From Streptosporangiaceae bacterium (GTDB taxonomy: Bacteria > Actinomycetota > Actinomycetes > Streptosporangiales > Streptosporangiaceae), in assembly GCA_030045295.1 (NCBI GenBank), contig JASIGD010000124.1:1-15155 (forward strand): a DNA stretch of 15,155 bases, in the 5' to 3' direction. Made by a program: the position numbers and the translations under genes. Numbering within the stretch: the first letter of the stretch is position 1; every line of letters starts with the position of its first letter. The notes beneath the pieces were generated by a model. The model was not told where the DNA came from. It did no database searches and worked only from the letters and a program-made list of their open reading frames with translations. Shown here piece after piece: positions 6,950 to 14,487 of the stretch.

Positions 6950-8488
6950 ATGAGTTCTCCGGTGCGGTTCAACAGCATCCTGTTCGAACGACCCGAGGAT
7001 GCCGCTGAGCAGGCGGAGACCTCGTTTTTCGCCGATCTGAACCTCGATCAGGTCTTTACCGCGGTCGCGGCGGGTCGGGACGAATATGACCTGGCCCCCT
7101 TCTTCCGCATCCCGCTGCGCAGCGAGAAGTCGGTGGCGTACCGGCACGAAGTCCTGCGCGACCTGCAGAACGAGGCGGTATCTGCGGCCGTGGCGGGATT
7201 CGCGGAGCAGATGCGCGAGATGCGCAGGCACCTGGCCCGGGCGGGCAAGCTTCGCTACAAGTACCAGAAGGAGCACTGGTTCCTGGACGCGACGCGTACC
7301 TACTGTGCGGCGGTCAGGACGCTGGCCGGCGCGCTCGCCGCCGCAGGGGTGCAATCCCGCGGCCTCAGCGCGTTCCAGGGGTACCTGGCTGGCTATACGC
7401 AATCGGCCGAGTTCACCGGTCTGGCGGCTGAGATCGGGGAGGTGACCAGCGCCCTGGCCACGGTGCGGTATTGCGTCAACATCAAAGACGCCCGGGTCAG
7501 GGTCACCGGGTACGACGGGGAAGCCGACTACAGCGCCGAGGTGGCACGGACGTTCGCGAAGTTCGCCCAGGGCGCGGTCAAGAGCTACAGGGTAGGGTTC
7601 CGGAACTCTCCGGACATGGACCACGTGGAGGAACGCATCCTGGGTTTCGTCGCCCGCCTGTACCCCGACGTGTTCGGCGCGCTGGATGACTTTTGTGCCC
7701 GCCACGCCCGCTACCTCGATGACACGATCCTGGTCTTCGACCGGGAGATCCAGTTTTACACCGCGTACCTGAGCTTCGTCGCGCCGATGAAAGCGGCAGG
7801 CCTGCCATTCTGCTACCCGGTGGTGTCCGCGGCCCGCAAAGAGGTCAGTGCCACCGGCGCGTTTGACCTGGCCCTGGCCGGCAAGCTCATGCCCAGAGCT
7901 CATGACGTAGTACCAAATGACTTCCATCTCGCCGGCCCGGAGCGCATCTTCGTGGTGACCGGGCCGAACAGCGGCGGCAAGACGACGTTTGCGCGGATGT
8001 TCGGTCAGCTGCACTACCTGGCCAGCCTCGGCTACCCGGTACCGGCCCGGCAAGCCCGGCTGTTCCTGCCGGACCAGGTCTTCACGCATTTCGAGAGGGA
8101 AGAGGACCTAACGACGCTGCGCGGCAAGTTCGAGGATGAGCTGGTCCGGATCCGCGACGTCCTGGAGCGGGCGACCGGGGACAGCGTGGTGGTCATGAAC
8201 GAGAGCTTCGCCTCGACCGCGCTGCGGGACGCCACGAAAGTCGGCGAGCGGGTGCTGGACCGGATGCGCTGCCTGGGCCTGCTTGGCGTATACGTCACCT
8301 TCGTCGACGAACTGGCCTCACTGAACGAGGCCTGCGTCAGCATGGTGGGCACGGTGGTACCGGGCAACCCGGCCCAGCGAACCTACAAGGTCCTGCGGCA
8401 GCCCGCCGACGGGCTGGCCTATGCCGCCGCGATCGCGGGCAAATACGGGCTCACCTATGAGCGGCTGAAGGAGCGGCTGACGCCATGA
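6950..8488 (+). CDS. Short MutS-family ATPase, first of a pair
   Basis: This 512-residue protein resembles only the lever/clamp and ATPase parts of MutS; the N-terminal mismatch-reading domain is absent (true MutS is about 850 residues). The P-loop is GPNSGGKTT starting at 338, followed by THFEREEDLTTLRGKFEDEL. At the Walker B position it reads VVVMNESFAST, with Asn417 and Glu418 where MutS has Asp-Glu. The usual ATH motif near the end of the ATPase core is VTF (Phe451), whereas the partner protein keeps the His. The GLAYAAAIAGKYGL segment corresponds to the MutS SYGIxVAxLAGLP segment. Its stop overlaps the next gene by four bases, so the products are probably made in equal amounts and may form a heterodimer with composite ATP sites. 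Its DNA or RNA target is unknown. Confidence 0.88.
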   Translation: MSSPVRFNSILFERPEDAAEQAETSFFADLNLDQVFTAVAAGRDEYDLAPFFRIPLRSEKSVAYRHEVLRDLQNEAVSAAVAGFAEQMREMRRHLARAGKLRYKYQKEHWFLDATRTYCAAVRTLAGALAAAGVQSRGLSAFQGYLAGYTQSAEFTGLAAEIGEVTSALATVRYCVNIKDARVRVTGYDGEADYSAEVARTFAKFAQGAVKSYRVGFRNSPDMDHVEERILGFVARLYPDVFGALDDFCARHARYLDDTILVFDREIQFYTAYLSFVAPMKAAGLPFCYPVVSAARKEVSATGAFDLALAGKLMPRAHDVVPNDFHLAGPERIFVVTGPNSGGKTTFARMFGQLHYLASLGYPVPARQARLFLPDQVFTHFEREEDLTTLRGKFEDELVRIRDVLERATGDSVVVMNESFASTALRDATKVGERVLDRMRCLGLLGVYVTFVDELASLNEACVSMVGTVVPGNPAQRTYKVLRQPADGLAYAAAIAGKYGLTYERLKERLTP

Positions 8489-10008
8489 AAGCCTTCCTGA
8501 TGCACCCGGACCGGGATTTCTCCCTGAAGCGGGACTTGCCGCCCAACGAAGCGGACCTGGCCAAGGACCTGGAGCTGGACGTGCTGCTGCGGGTCATGTC
8601 CGGCGGCGACAAGTTCCTTTTCGCCGTGGCCAAATGGGGCATTCATTCGGGCCTGACCAGCCCGGCGGAGATCTTGTACCGACAGCACGTGCTGGCCGAC
8701 TGCATCCACCAGCCCCAGGTGATCCACGATCTGTACGACGTCGCCGTGGCAGCGCTCACCGAGGAGAAGAGGATCTTGGGCTGGGCCCTCCGGGATTCAC
8801 CCGAGAGCATCTTGCACCGTACCCGGCAGGCGATGCAGCTGTTTGTCGGCATGCTACGGCGGCTGCGGGACATCACCGACCTCAGCACCGCCGGGTTCCG
8901 CTCCGAAGGCTTCACCCGGTTCTTCGCCATGATCGCCAAAGAGCTCGATGACGATTACTTCGCCGAGATGGATGCTCACCTGTCCGAGCTGGCGTTCCGG
9001 CGCGGCACGCTGATCAGCGCCGGGCTGGGCAAAGGCTGCAAGGGAACTGGTTACATCGTGCGCAGGCAGCCAGGGCAGAGCTGGCGGGACCGGATACCGA
9101 AGAGGAACAGGTCCAGCTACACCTTCGTCATCCCGGAACGGGACGAGAACGGGATGCGGACGCTGTCGGACCTGCAGAACCGGGGACTCAACGATACGGC
9201 GAACGCGCTGGCGCAGTCCGTCGACCACATCCGGAGCTTCTTCTTGATGCTGCGCGCCGAGCTGGGTTTCTACATCGGCTGCCTGAACCTGCGAGAGCGC
9301 CTGACCGGCAAGGCCGAGCCGGTCTGCTTCCCCGTACCGACCGACCCGGTCCTGGCCAGCGCCGGGCGGGTCCGGTTCTCGGCCCGCGGACTGTATGACG
9401 TCTGCCTCACGCTGAGCCTGGAGGCGAGGGCCGTCGGGAACGACGTAGACGCCGACGGCCGACAGCTGATCATGGTCACCGGCGCGAACCAGGGCGGCAA
9501 GTCGACGTTCCTGCGCAGCGTCGGCCTGGCGCAGCTGATGATGCAGGCCGGCATGTTCGTGGCGGCGGAGGAGTTCGCCGCCAGCACCTGCACCGGGGTG
9601 TTCACGCACTTCAAACGCGAGGAAGACGCCACGATGGAGAAGGGAAAACTCGACGAGGAACTGGCCAGGATGAGCGGCGTAGCCGATCAGGTCGAGGCCG
9701 GCGGCCTGCTGCTGGGCAACGAGTCGTTCGCGTCCACCAACGAGCGGGAAGGTTCCGAGATCGCCCGCCAGGTCATCCGCGCACTGACCGAGGCAGGCAT
9801 CCGGGTGGTCTTCGTCACCCACCTGTACGACCTGGCGGAACGCTGCTACGCGGAGAATGCGGGAATGTCGCTCTTCCTCCGCGCGGAACGGGAGCCCAAC
9901 GGCCGGCGTACCTTCCGGCTGCTCGAAGGCGAGCCGTTGCCGACCAGCTACGGCCAGGACCTTTACCAACAGGTATTCGGTACCGCGTACGAGACAACGC
10001 CTGCCTGA
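8485..10008 (+). CDS. Short MutS-family ATPase, second of a pair
   Basis: This 507-residue protein is a relative of the upstream gene product but clearly diverged. The P-loop is GANQGGKST starting at 333, followed by THFKREEDATMEKGKLDEEL. The Walker B-like stretch is GLLLGNESFASTNEREGSEIA, with Asn412 and Glu413, and the later His is kept in VTHLYDLA (His446). The C-terminal PTSYGQDLY corresponds to the SYG segment of MutS. There is no mismatch-recognition domain. The ATG overlaps the upstream stop (ATGA), and AAGGAG lies some 12 bases before the start. The pyrophosphatase gene begins immediately after, so all three are likely one operon. A role in nucleic-acid handling is likely from the family; mismatch repair as such is doubtful. 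Confidence 0.88.
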   Translation: MKAFLMHPDRDFSLKRDLPPNEADLAKDLELDVLLRVMSGGDKFLFAVAKWGIHSGLTSPAEILYRQHVLADCIHQPQVIHDLYDVAVAALTEEKRILGWALRDSPESILHRTRQAMQLFVGMLRRLRDITDLSTAGFRSEGFTRFFAMIAKELDDDYFAEMDAHLSELAFRRGTLISAGLGKGCKGTGYIVRRQPGQSWRDRIPKRNRSSYTFVIPERDENGMRTLSDLQNRGLNDTANALAQSVDHIRSFFLMLRAELGFYIGCLNLRERLTGKAEPVCFPVPTDPVLASAGRVRFSARGLYDVCLTLSLEARAVGNDVDADGRQLIMVTGANQGGKSTFLRSVGLAQLMMQAGMFVAAEEFAASTCTGVFTHFKREEDATMEKGKLDEELARMSGVADQVEAGGLLLGNESFASTNEREGSEIARQVIRALTEAGIRVVFVTHLYDLAERCYAENAGMSLFLRAEREPNGRRTFRLLEGEPLPTSYGQDLYQQVFGTAYETTPA

Positions 10009-10013
10009 GGAGG
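10007..10013 (+). promoter_or_regulatory. Ribosome binding site deciding the pyrophosphatase start
   Basis: GAGGAGG overlaps the stop codon of the second MutS-like gene and lies five bases before GTG 10019. This selects that start over upstream in-frame codons inside the MutS-like gene. Confidence 0.7.
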
Positions 10014-10018
10014 CCGGA

Positions 10019-10573
10019 GTGGACATTGAAGTCGTGGTCGAGATCCCGCAGGGATCGCGGAACAAGTACGAGATGGATCACGCCACCGGCCGCATCCGCC
10101 TGGACCGGATGCTGTTCACCTCAACCTGCTACCCGCTGGATTACGGATTCATCCCCGACACGCTGGCCGAGGACGGTGATCCGCTGGACGCGCTGGTCAT
10201 GCTCGACGAGCCGACCTTCCCCGGCTGCCTGGTCCTAGCGCGGCCGGTTGCGGTGTTCTGGATGCTCGATGAGCACGGACCGGACGCCAAGATCCTCACC
10301 GTGCCCGCGCGAGACCCGCGGTACCTCGACGTGCGCGATCTGCCTGACGTGCCCGAGCACCTAGCCGCAGAGATCGGCCATTTCTTCGACATCTACAAGA
10401 AGCTGGAACCGGGCAAGAGCACCGACGTCCGCGGCTGGCAGGATCGCGTGGCCGCCGAGCAGGTGATCGCGACGGCTCGCACGCGCGCCCGCGGGTCTTC
10501 GGCCGACCTCGGCGCGGTGCACTCCTTTCGGGGTCGGCCCCCGGGCTCGCCGGTCGGCGATGACGACCGCTGA
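10019..10573 (+). CDS. ppa: Inorganic pyrophosphatase, family I
   Basis: This 184-residue enzyme hydrolyses pyrophosphate to phosphate. Family I residues are in place: K16 and E18 (NKYEMD), R30, Y42, and the signature DGDPLDA with D52, D54 and D57. These are followed by PARDPRYLDVRDLPD and YKKLEPGKSTDVRGW, which carry further metal- and phosphate-binding side chains. It is somewhat longer than the usual 160-175 residues because of a polar C-terminal tail rich in Arg, Ser and Gly. The GTG start is 10 bases after the stop of the second MutS-like gene. Pyrophosphatase is a normal housekeeping enzyme, but its coupling to MutS-like ATPase genes is unusual. Whether this is the main or a second copy in the genome cannot be seen here. 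Confidence 0.93.
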   Translation: MDIEVVVEIPQGSRNKYEMDHATGRIRLDRMLFTSTCYPLDYGFIPDTLAEDGDPLDALVMLDEPTFPGCLVLARPVAVFWMLDEHGPDAKILTVPARDPRYLDVRDLPDVPEHLAAEIGHFFDIYKKLEPGKSTDVRGWQDRVAAEQVIATARTRARGSSADLGAVHSFRGRPPGSPVGDDDR

Positions 10574-10725
10574 TGAACTGCGCGCTCGGGGTCTCGCGGC
10601 AGCCGCGTTGTTCAAGCCGTCGATGGGCGGCTGGATCGTACGGATCTTCCCAGGCGGGATCAGGCAGCGTCCGGCCCCAGCGGCCGTGACGAGTCCTGCT
10701 CCCCCGGTCAGCAGGGAGACGGATA

Positions 10726-11190
10726 ATGACCACCGGCGGCTTTGACGTTCGGTGTTCGGTCATCGTGCTCCGCAAGCACGAGGTGCTGCTCGTGCACCGA
10801 ACGCACGATGGCCTGGAAGACTGGGTGCTGCCCGGCGGAACTCCGCGCGAGGGTGAGAGCGCGGCCGCGTGCGCACGCCGTGAGCTTTTTGAGGAGACCG
10901 GCGTATCGGCAGTTCCTTCCCAGGTTGCGCTCATCGTGGAGTCGGTGGCGCCGTCATCCGGCCGTCGCCTGCTGGATATCGTGTTCCTGGCTGCCGAACC
11001 GGTGCTGGGCAGGGAACAATCACGCGAATCGGGCACCGAACCGCGTTTCGTCTCCCGAGATGAGCTGACCAAATTGGTCCTGCACCCGCCACTGGCCGGG
11101 CATCTGCTACGCCTGCTCGACTCCGATGCCCGCGGATGCGCACCCTACGTCGGCAATCTCCTGAGGCAAGCGGCCGGTCCGACATCGTAA
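10726..11190 (+). CDS. NUDIX hydrolase, paralog of the one at 404-865
   Basis: This 154-residue protein has the full NUDIX box at residues 38-60 (GTPREGES ... RRELFEETGV) with E53, E56 and E57 as the expected metal ligands. It aligns along its whole length with the first NUDIX protein: VRCSVIVLR, LLVHR, DWVLPGGTPR, ACARRE, EETG, PPLAGHLLRLL and YVGNLLR. The substrate is unknown. The ATG has AGGGAG seven bases upstream. The 152-base gap behind the pyrophosphatase gene holds no convincing gene, so it may have its own promoter or be read through from the upstream operon. Placement after a pyrophosphatase fits an enzyme releasing PPi or nucleotides, but that is inference. Confidence 0.9.
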   Translation: MTTGGFDVRCSVIVLRKHEVLLVHRTHDGLEDWVLPGGTPREGESAAACARRELFEETGVSAVPSQVALIVESVAPSSGRRLLDIVFLAAEPVLGREQSRESGTEPRFVSRDELTKLVLHPPLAGHLLRLLDSDARGCAPYVGNLLRQAAGPTS

Positions 11191-11198
11191 TGGCGTTA

Positions 11199-11220
11199 GG
11201 TCCCAAGCGGACTCTGGGCC
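11199..11220 (+). terminator. Hairpin after the NUDIX gene, possible terminator
   Basis: GGTCCCA and TGGGCC pair over six positions with one bulged T and a 9-base loop, starting nine bases after the NUDIX stop. No T-tract follows. It would separate the NUDIX gene from the hyc operon. Confidence 0.3.
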
Positions 11221-11348
11221 GGCGGGCGGCTCGGGGACGGCCTGGCGTGTCACGTCGGCAGCCGGCGCCGTGTATGGTGAAGTGGTCACGCGATGAGGCT
11301 CGCGAAGTGTCGGCCGGGTAATCCGGCGACTAATGGCCTCTACCTGCA

Positions 11349-11366
11349 GGGACGTTGTTGCGTCAC
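11349..11366. promoter_or_regulatory. Inverted repeat just upstream of hycD, possible operator
   Basis: GGGACG and CGTCAC, separated by TTGTTG, form an inverted repeat with five of six positions matching. It ends 20 bases before the hycD GTG. It is only half like the GGGAC...GTCCC boxes of DosR/DevR-type regulators, so the regulator is unknown. The rest of the 196-base gap (11191-11386) holds the hairpin at 11199-11220 and a lone TATGGT at 11273-11278 without a good -35. Confidence 0.3.
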
Positions 11367-11372
11367 GGAGGC

Positions 11373-11380
11373 AGGGGAGG
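11373..11380 (+). promoter_or_regulatory. Ribosome binding site deciding the hycD start
   Basis: AGGGGAGG sits six bases before GTG 11387. It rules against the in-frame ATG at 11333, which would add 18 polar residues before the first membrane helix. Confidence 0.7.
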
Positions 11381-11386
11381 TCACGC

Positions 11387-12337
11387 GTGATCCCTGTGTT
11401 GATCCAGGTGTTGCAGAGCCTGGTGGTTCTTAGCCTTGCCCCGTTGTACGCGGGCGTGCTCGCGCGCGCCGAGGCCGTGGTGGCGTCCAAGCACGGGCCG
11501 AGCGTGCTGCAACCGTACCGGGACCTGGCCAAGCTGCTGCGCAAGGCCAGCGCGACCAGCGATCAGGCGTCCTGGGTGTTCCGCGGCGCGCCGTTCGTGG
11601 CCTTCGCCTGCTACCTGACCGTGTCGGTCATCGTGCCGGTGATCACCAACGAGCCGCTGCCGCTGGCCTTCCTGGCCGACCTGATCGGCGGCGCGTTCGT
11701 GCTCACGCTGGCCAGCTTCGTGATCTCGCTAGCCGGGCTGGACACCGCCAGCCCGTACGGCGGGCTGGGGGCGAGCCGGGCCAGCTGGATCGGCAGCATG
11801 GCCGAGCCCGCGCTGATCCTGGTGTTCTTCACGGTCGGGGCGGTGTCCGCGTCCGACAACCCGTACCTGATGAACCACGCGGTCGCGTCCTCCCCGTACG
11901 TGGTGGTCCTGCCGACGCACCTGCTCGGGCTGATCGCGTTCTTCATGATCGTGCTCGTGGAGAACGGGCGGATACCTATCGACAACCCGGGTGGCTCGAC
12001 CGAGATCTCGATGATCGAGGAGAGCCGGGTGCTTGAGTACTCCGGCCGCGAGTACGCGCTGGTCAAGTGGGGCAGCTGGATGAAGCTCTTCCTGCTGTCC
12101 TCGGTTTTCATGAACGTGTTCGTGATCCCGTGGGGGCTCGGGACCGGCACCAGCCTGCCCGGAGCTCTGCTGGCGATCCCCGTCCTGCTCGGCAAGCTTG
12201 CGCTGTGCGGGCTCGCGATCGTCGTCATCGACACGTCGTTCGCGAAACTGCGGTTCTTCCGCATCGCCGAGTTCCTCGGCGCCGCGTTCATGCTCGCCCT
12301 GGTCGGTGTCGCCACCTCGTACGTGATCGGAGCGTGA
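11387..12337 (+). CDS. hycD: Hydrogenase-4/formate hydrogenlyase membrane subunit, HycD/HyfC (NuoH-like)
   Basis: This 316-residue multi-helix membrane protein belongs to the NuoH/HyfC/HycD family, the subunit that joins the membrane arm to the soluble arm and carries part of the proton path. The diagnostic loop is clear: ENGRIPIDNPGGSTEISMIEE from about residue 192, then RVLEYSGREYALVKWGSWMKL, matching the HycD/HyfC pattern of GRIPxDNP and LEYSGR. It is the first gene of the hyc cluster. In M. tuberculosis the corresponding gene Rv0084 is preceded by a large NuoL-like gene and another oxidoreductase gene; neither is present here upstream. Confidence 0.92.
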   Translation: MIPVLIQVLQSLVVLSLAPLYAGVLARAEAVVASKHGPSVLQPYRDLAKLLRKASATSDQASWVFRGAPFVAFACYLTVSVIVPVITNEPLPLAFLADLIGGAFVLTLASFVISLAGLDTASPYGGLGASRASWIGSMAEPALILVFFTVGAVSASDNPYLMNHAVASSPYVVVLPTHLLGLIAFFMIVLVENGRIPIDNPGGSTEISMIEESRVLEYSGREYALVKWGSWMKLFLLSSVFMNVFVIPWGLGTGTSLPGALLAIPVLLGKLALCGLAIVVIDTSFAKLRFFRIAEFLGAAFMLALVGVATSYVIGA

Positions 12338-12340
12338 GCC

Positions 12341-13015
12341 GTGGAAAGCCTGTCTGCGACCAGCACCGCGGGTGTGCTGCTGGACTTGTCCGGGGTGCTG
12401 ATCCTGCTGCTGGCGTTCGCGTGCCTGGCGTCGAAGTTGTTCAACCGGTACGTCGCCTACTACGGCGCGCAGTCGGTGGTCCTGTCGTTCGCGGCGGCGA
12501 CCGCCGCCGTGGCGTTCCACAGCGCCGAGCTGTGGATCCTCGCCGTGCTCACCCTGGCGGTCAAGGGCATCGCGATCCCGGTGACGGCCCGCAGGCTGCT
12601 GGTCACGAGGCTGGCGCTGAAACGCGACGCCGCGATGTCGACCGGCCTGTCTTCGTCGCTGATCGCCGGCGGGGCACTGACCGCGTTCGCCTACCTGGTG
12701 ACCCGGCCCGCGCTGCTGCCCCACGGTACGGTCGCGGCGGCGGTCGTGCCGCTGTCAACCGCGGTGATCCTGCTCGGGGCCCTGTCCATGGTGGTGCGCC
12801 GGCATACGGTCGCGCAGCTCATCGGCTGGCTCATCGTCGAGAACGGCGTCTTCCTCGGCGCGATCACCCTGGTCGCGACGTTCCCGTTCATCGTGGAGGC
12901 CGGGATCTTCCTGGACATCGTCGCGGGCGTGCTGATCATGGTGGTGTTCGTCTCGGGGCTCACCCGCCAGCTGGCCGAGGCCAGCGCCGTCGAGCTGAGA
13001 GAGCTGCGCGGATGA
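12341..13015 (+). CDS. hycP: Hydrogenase-4 membrane subunit, HyfE/HycP
   Basis: This 224-residue hydrophobic protein has several membrane helices. It carries the HyfE hallmark GWLIVENGVFLGA near residues 163-175, with an acidic residue within a membrane helix, and ends in a short charged tail. The family is fused in evolution from NuoK-like parts and belongs to the membrane arm of group 4 hydrogenases; it corresponds to M. tuberculosis hycP (Rv0085). The GTG start lies three bases after the hycD stop, and the stop overlaps the next start by four bases, so translation is coupled. Confidence 0.9.
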   Translation: MESLSATSTAGVLLDLSGVLILLLAFACLASKLFNRYVAYYGAQSVVLSFAAATAAVAFHSAELWILAVLTLAVKGIAIPVTARRLLVTRLALKRDAAMSTGLSSSLIAGGALTAFAYLVTRPALLPHGTVAAAVVPLSTAVILLGALSMVVRRHTVAQLIGWLIVENGVFLGAITLVATFPFIVEAGIFLDIVAGVLIMVVFVSGLTRQLAEASAVELRELRG

Positions 13016-14487
13016 CCAGCCTGGCCATCCTCATCGCGCTCGGCCCGCTGGCGGGGTCGGGTGCCGCGATCGCGGGTGCCCGTGCCCGGCTGGCCGGCGT
13101 CGCTCTGGCCGCCGGGGCCGCGGTCGCCCTCGGCTGCTCTCTTGCTCTGCTGGTGATGCTGGACGGTCATCCGCCCCTGTTCGGCTGGGACGGCTTCCTC
13201 TACGTGGATTCGCTCGGCGGGTTCTTCTTGATGACCGTGGCCGGCGTGACGCTGCTCGCGGCGGTCGGCTCGATCGGTTACATCGCCGCGCAAGAAGACA
13301 GCGGCGAGCTGGGACGCTTCCAGGTCCGGCTTTATTTCGCGTTCTTCGGCCTGTTCGCCTCGCTGATGCTGGCGGCGCTGGAAACCGGCAACCTCGGTCT
13401 GCTGTTCGTGCTGGTGGAGGCCAGCACGCTGGCCAGTGCGGCCCTGGTCGGCCTGGAGGGGCGGGCCAGGTCGCTGGAGGCGGCGTGGAAGTACGTCATC
13501 ATCAGTTCCCTGGGCGTCACGATCGCGCTGGCGGGCACGTTGTTCCTGTTCTATTCAGGCAGTGCCCTGCATCTCGGCTCGAACCTGGGCCTGACGTGGC
13601 CGTATCTGCTCGCGCACGCGACCGCGCTGGCCCCGCAGAGCCTTCGGCTGGCGTTCCTGCTGGCCGTGGTGGGCTATGGCACCAAGGTCGGGCTGGCGCC
13701 GATGCATACCTGGCTGCCCGACGCGCATGCCGAGGCGCCCAGTCCGGCCAGCGCGATGCTGTCCGCCGCGCTGCTCAACGTCGGCTTGTACGCGATCATC
13801 AGGTTCCTGGCCATCGCGCAGGCTCGGCTGGGCGACACCTACCCACGGGCGGTGCTGCTGACCTTCGGGTTTGCCTCGATCGTGATCGGCGCGCTGTTCA
13901 TGGTGCGACGCGGCAACTTCAAGCGGTTGTTTGCGTACTCATCGGTCGAGCAGATGGGCATCATCACGGTCGCGCTCGGTTTTGGCGGCACCCTCGGCCT
14001 GTACGGTGCGCTGCTGCAGATGCTCAACCACGCGATCGCCAAGGCGGTGCTGTTCCTTTCCAGCGGTGACGTGAGCCTCCGCTACAAGACCAGGCAGGCA
14101 GATGAGGTCAGCGGGTTGCTGACCGCGGTGCCGGTCACCGGCGGGGTGCTGCTGCTGGCCTCGTTCGCGGTTCTGGGATCACCGCCCTTCGGCCTGTTCT
14201 TGTCCGAGCTGACCATCGTACGGGCGGGGTTCGCCCACGGCAGCCCGGTATTCCCGCTGCTCCTGCTGGCCCTGCTCGGACTGGCGTTCGTGCCGTTCGC
14301 ACGGACCACGGCGGGGATGGTGACCGGGAAGCCGCCGCAGCTGTCCAGCCCGTACCGTGACCACGCGGCAGCCGCGGTGACCGCGGCGCCGTTGATCCTC
14401 GGCGTGTCGGTGCTACTGGTCCTCGGGCTGTGGATCCCGGCCGGCCTGGACACGGTACTGCGGCACTCGATAGCGGTGATCGGATGA
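13012..14487 (+). CDS. hycQ: Hydrogenase-4 proton-pumping subunit, HyfF/HycQ (NuoL/M/N-like)
   Basis: This 491-residue antiporter-like membrane protein is of the NuoL/M/N and Mrp class. The charged residues expected in the membrane are visible: Glu136 in LFVLVEASTLAS, Lys225 in VGYGTKVGLAPMHTWLPDAHAEAPSPASA, and Lys344 in LNHAIAKAVLFLSSG. The EAPSPASAMLSAALLNVGLYAI stretch is typical of HyfF/HycQ. These subunits are thought to move protons or sodium when the complex turns over. The ATG overlaps the hycP stop (ATGA). It corresponds to M. tuberculosis hycQ (Rv0086). It is the only antiporter-like subunit in the window. Confidence 0.92.
   Translation: MTSLAILIALGPLAGSGAAIAGARARLAGVALAAGAAVALGCSLALLVMLDGHPPLFGWDGFLYVDSLGGFFLMTVAGVTLLAAVGSIGYIAAQEDSGELGRFQVRLYFAFFGLFASLMLAALETGNLGLLFVLVEASTLASAALVGLEGRARSLEAAWKYVIISSLGVTIALAGTLFLFYSGSALHLGSNLGLTWPYLLAHATALAPQSLRLAFLLAVVGYGTKVGLAPMHTWLPDAHAEAPSPASAMLSAALLNVGLYAIIRFLAIAQARLGDTYPRAVLLTFGFASIVIGALFMVRRGNFKRLFAYSSVEQMGIITVALGFGGTLGLYGALLQMLNHAIAKAVLFLSSGDVSLRYKTRQADEVSGLLTAVPVTGGVLLLASFAVLGSPPFGLFLSELTIVRAGFAHGSPVFPLLLLALLGLAFVPFARTTAGMVTGKPPQLSSPYRDHAAAAVTAAPLILGVSVLLVLGLWIPAGLDTVLRHSIAVIG

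Noticed and set aside
6782..8089. Long minus-strand open frame of 435 residues opposite the first MutS-like gene
   Set aside because: It is a shadow of the strongly biased codons of the real gene, has low-complexity Arg/Gly/His-rich content and no recognisable domain.
10560..10745. Open frame of 61 residues overlapping the pyrophosphatase stop
   Set aside because: Its third codon positions are less GC-biased than in the real genes, it overlaps the ribosome binding site and start of the NUDIX gene, and no family is recognised.
11275..11304. A possible third copy of the leader repeat (ATGGTGA, then GATGAGGCTCGC on the plus strand)
   Set aside because: Only about 19 matching bases with a gap, without the second hairpin or the 18-base block; in DNA this GC-rich that can be chance.
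11333..11386. Upstream ATG for hycD
   Set aside because: It would add 18 polar residues before the first helix and lacks a ribosome binding site; GTG 11387 has AGGGGAGG six bases upstream.
12067..13011. Upstream extension of the hycQ frame through hycD and hycP
   Set aside because: It is Arg/Gly-rich out-of-frame translation of two genuine genes; the ATG at 13012, overlapping the hycP stop, starts the membrane protein.
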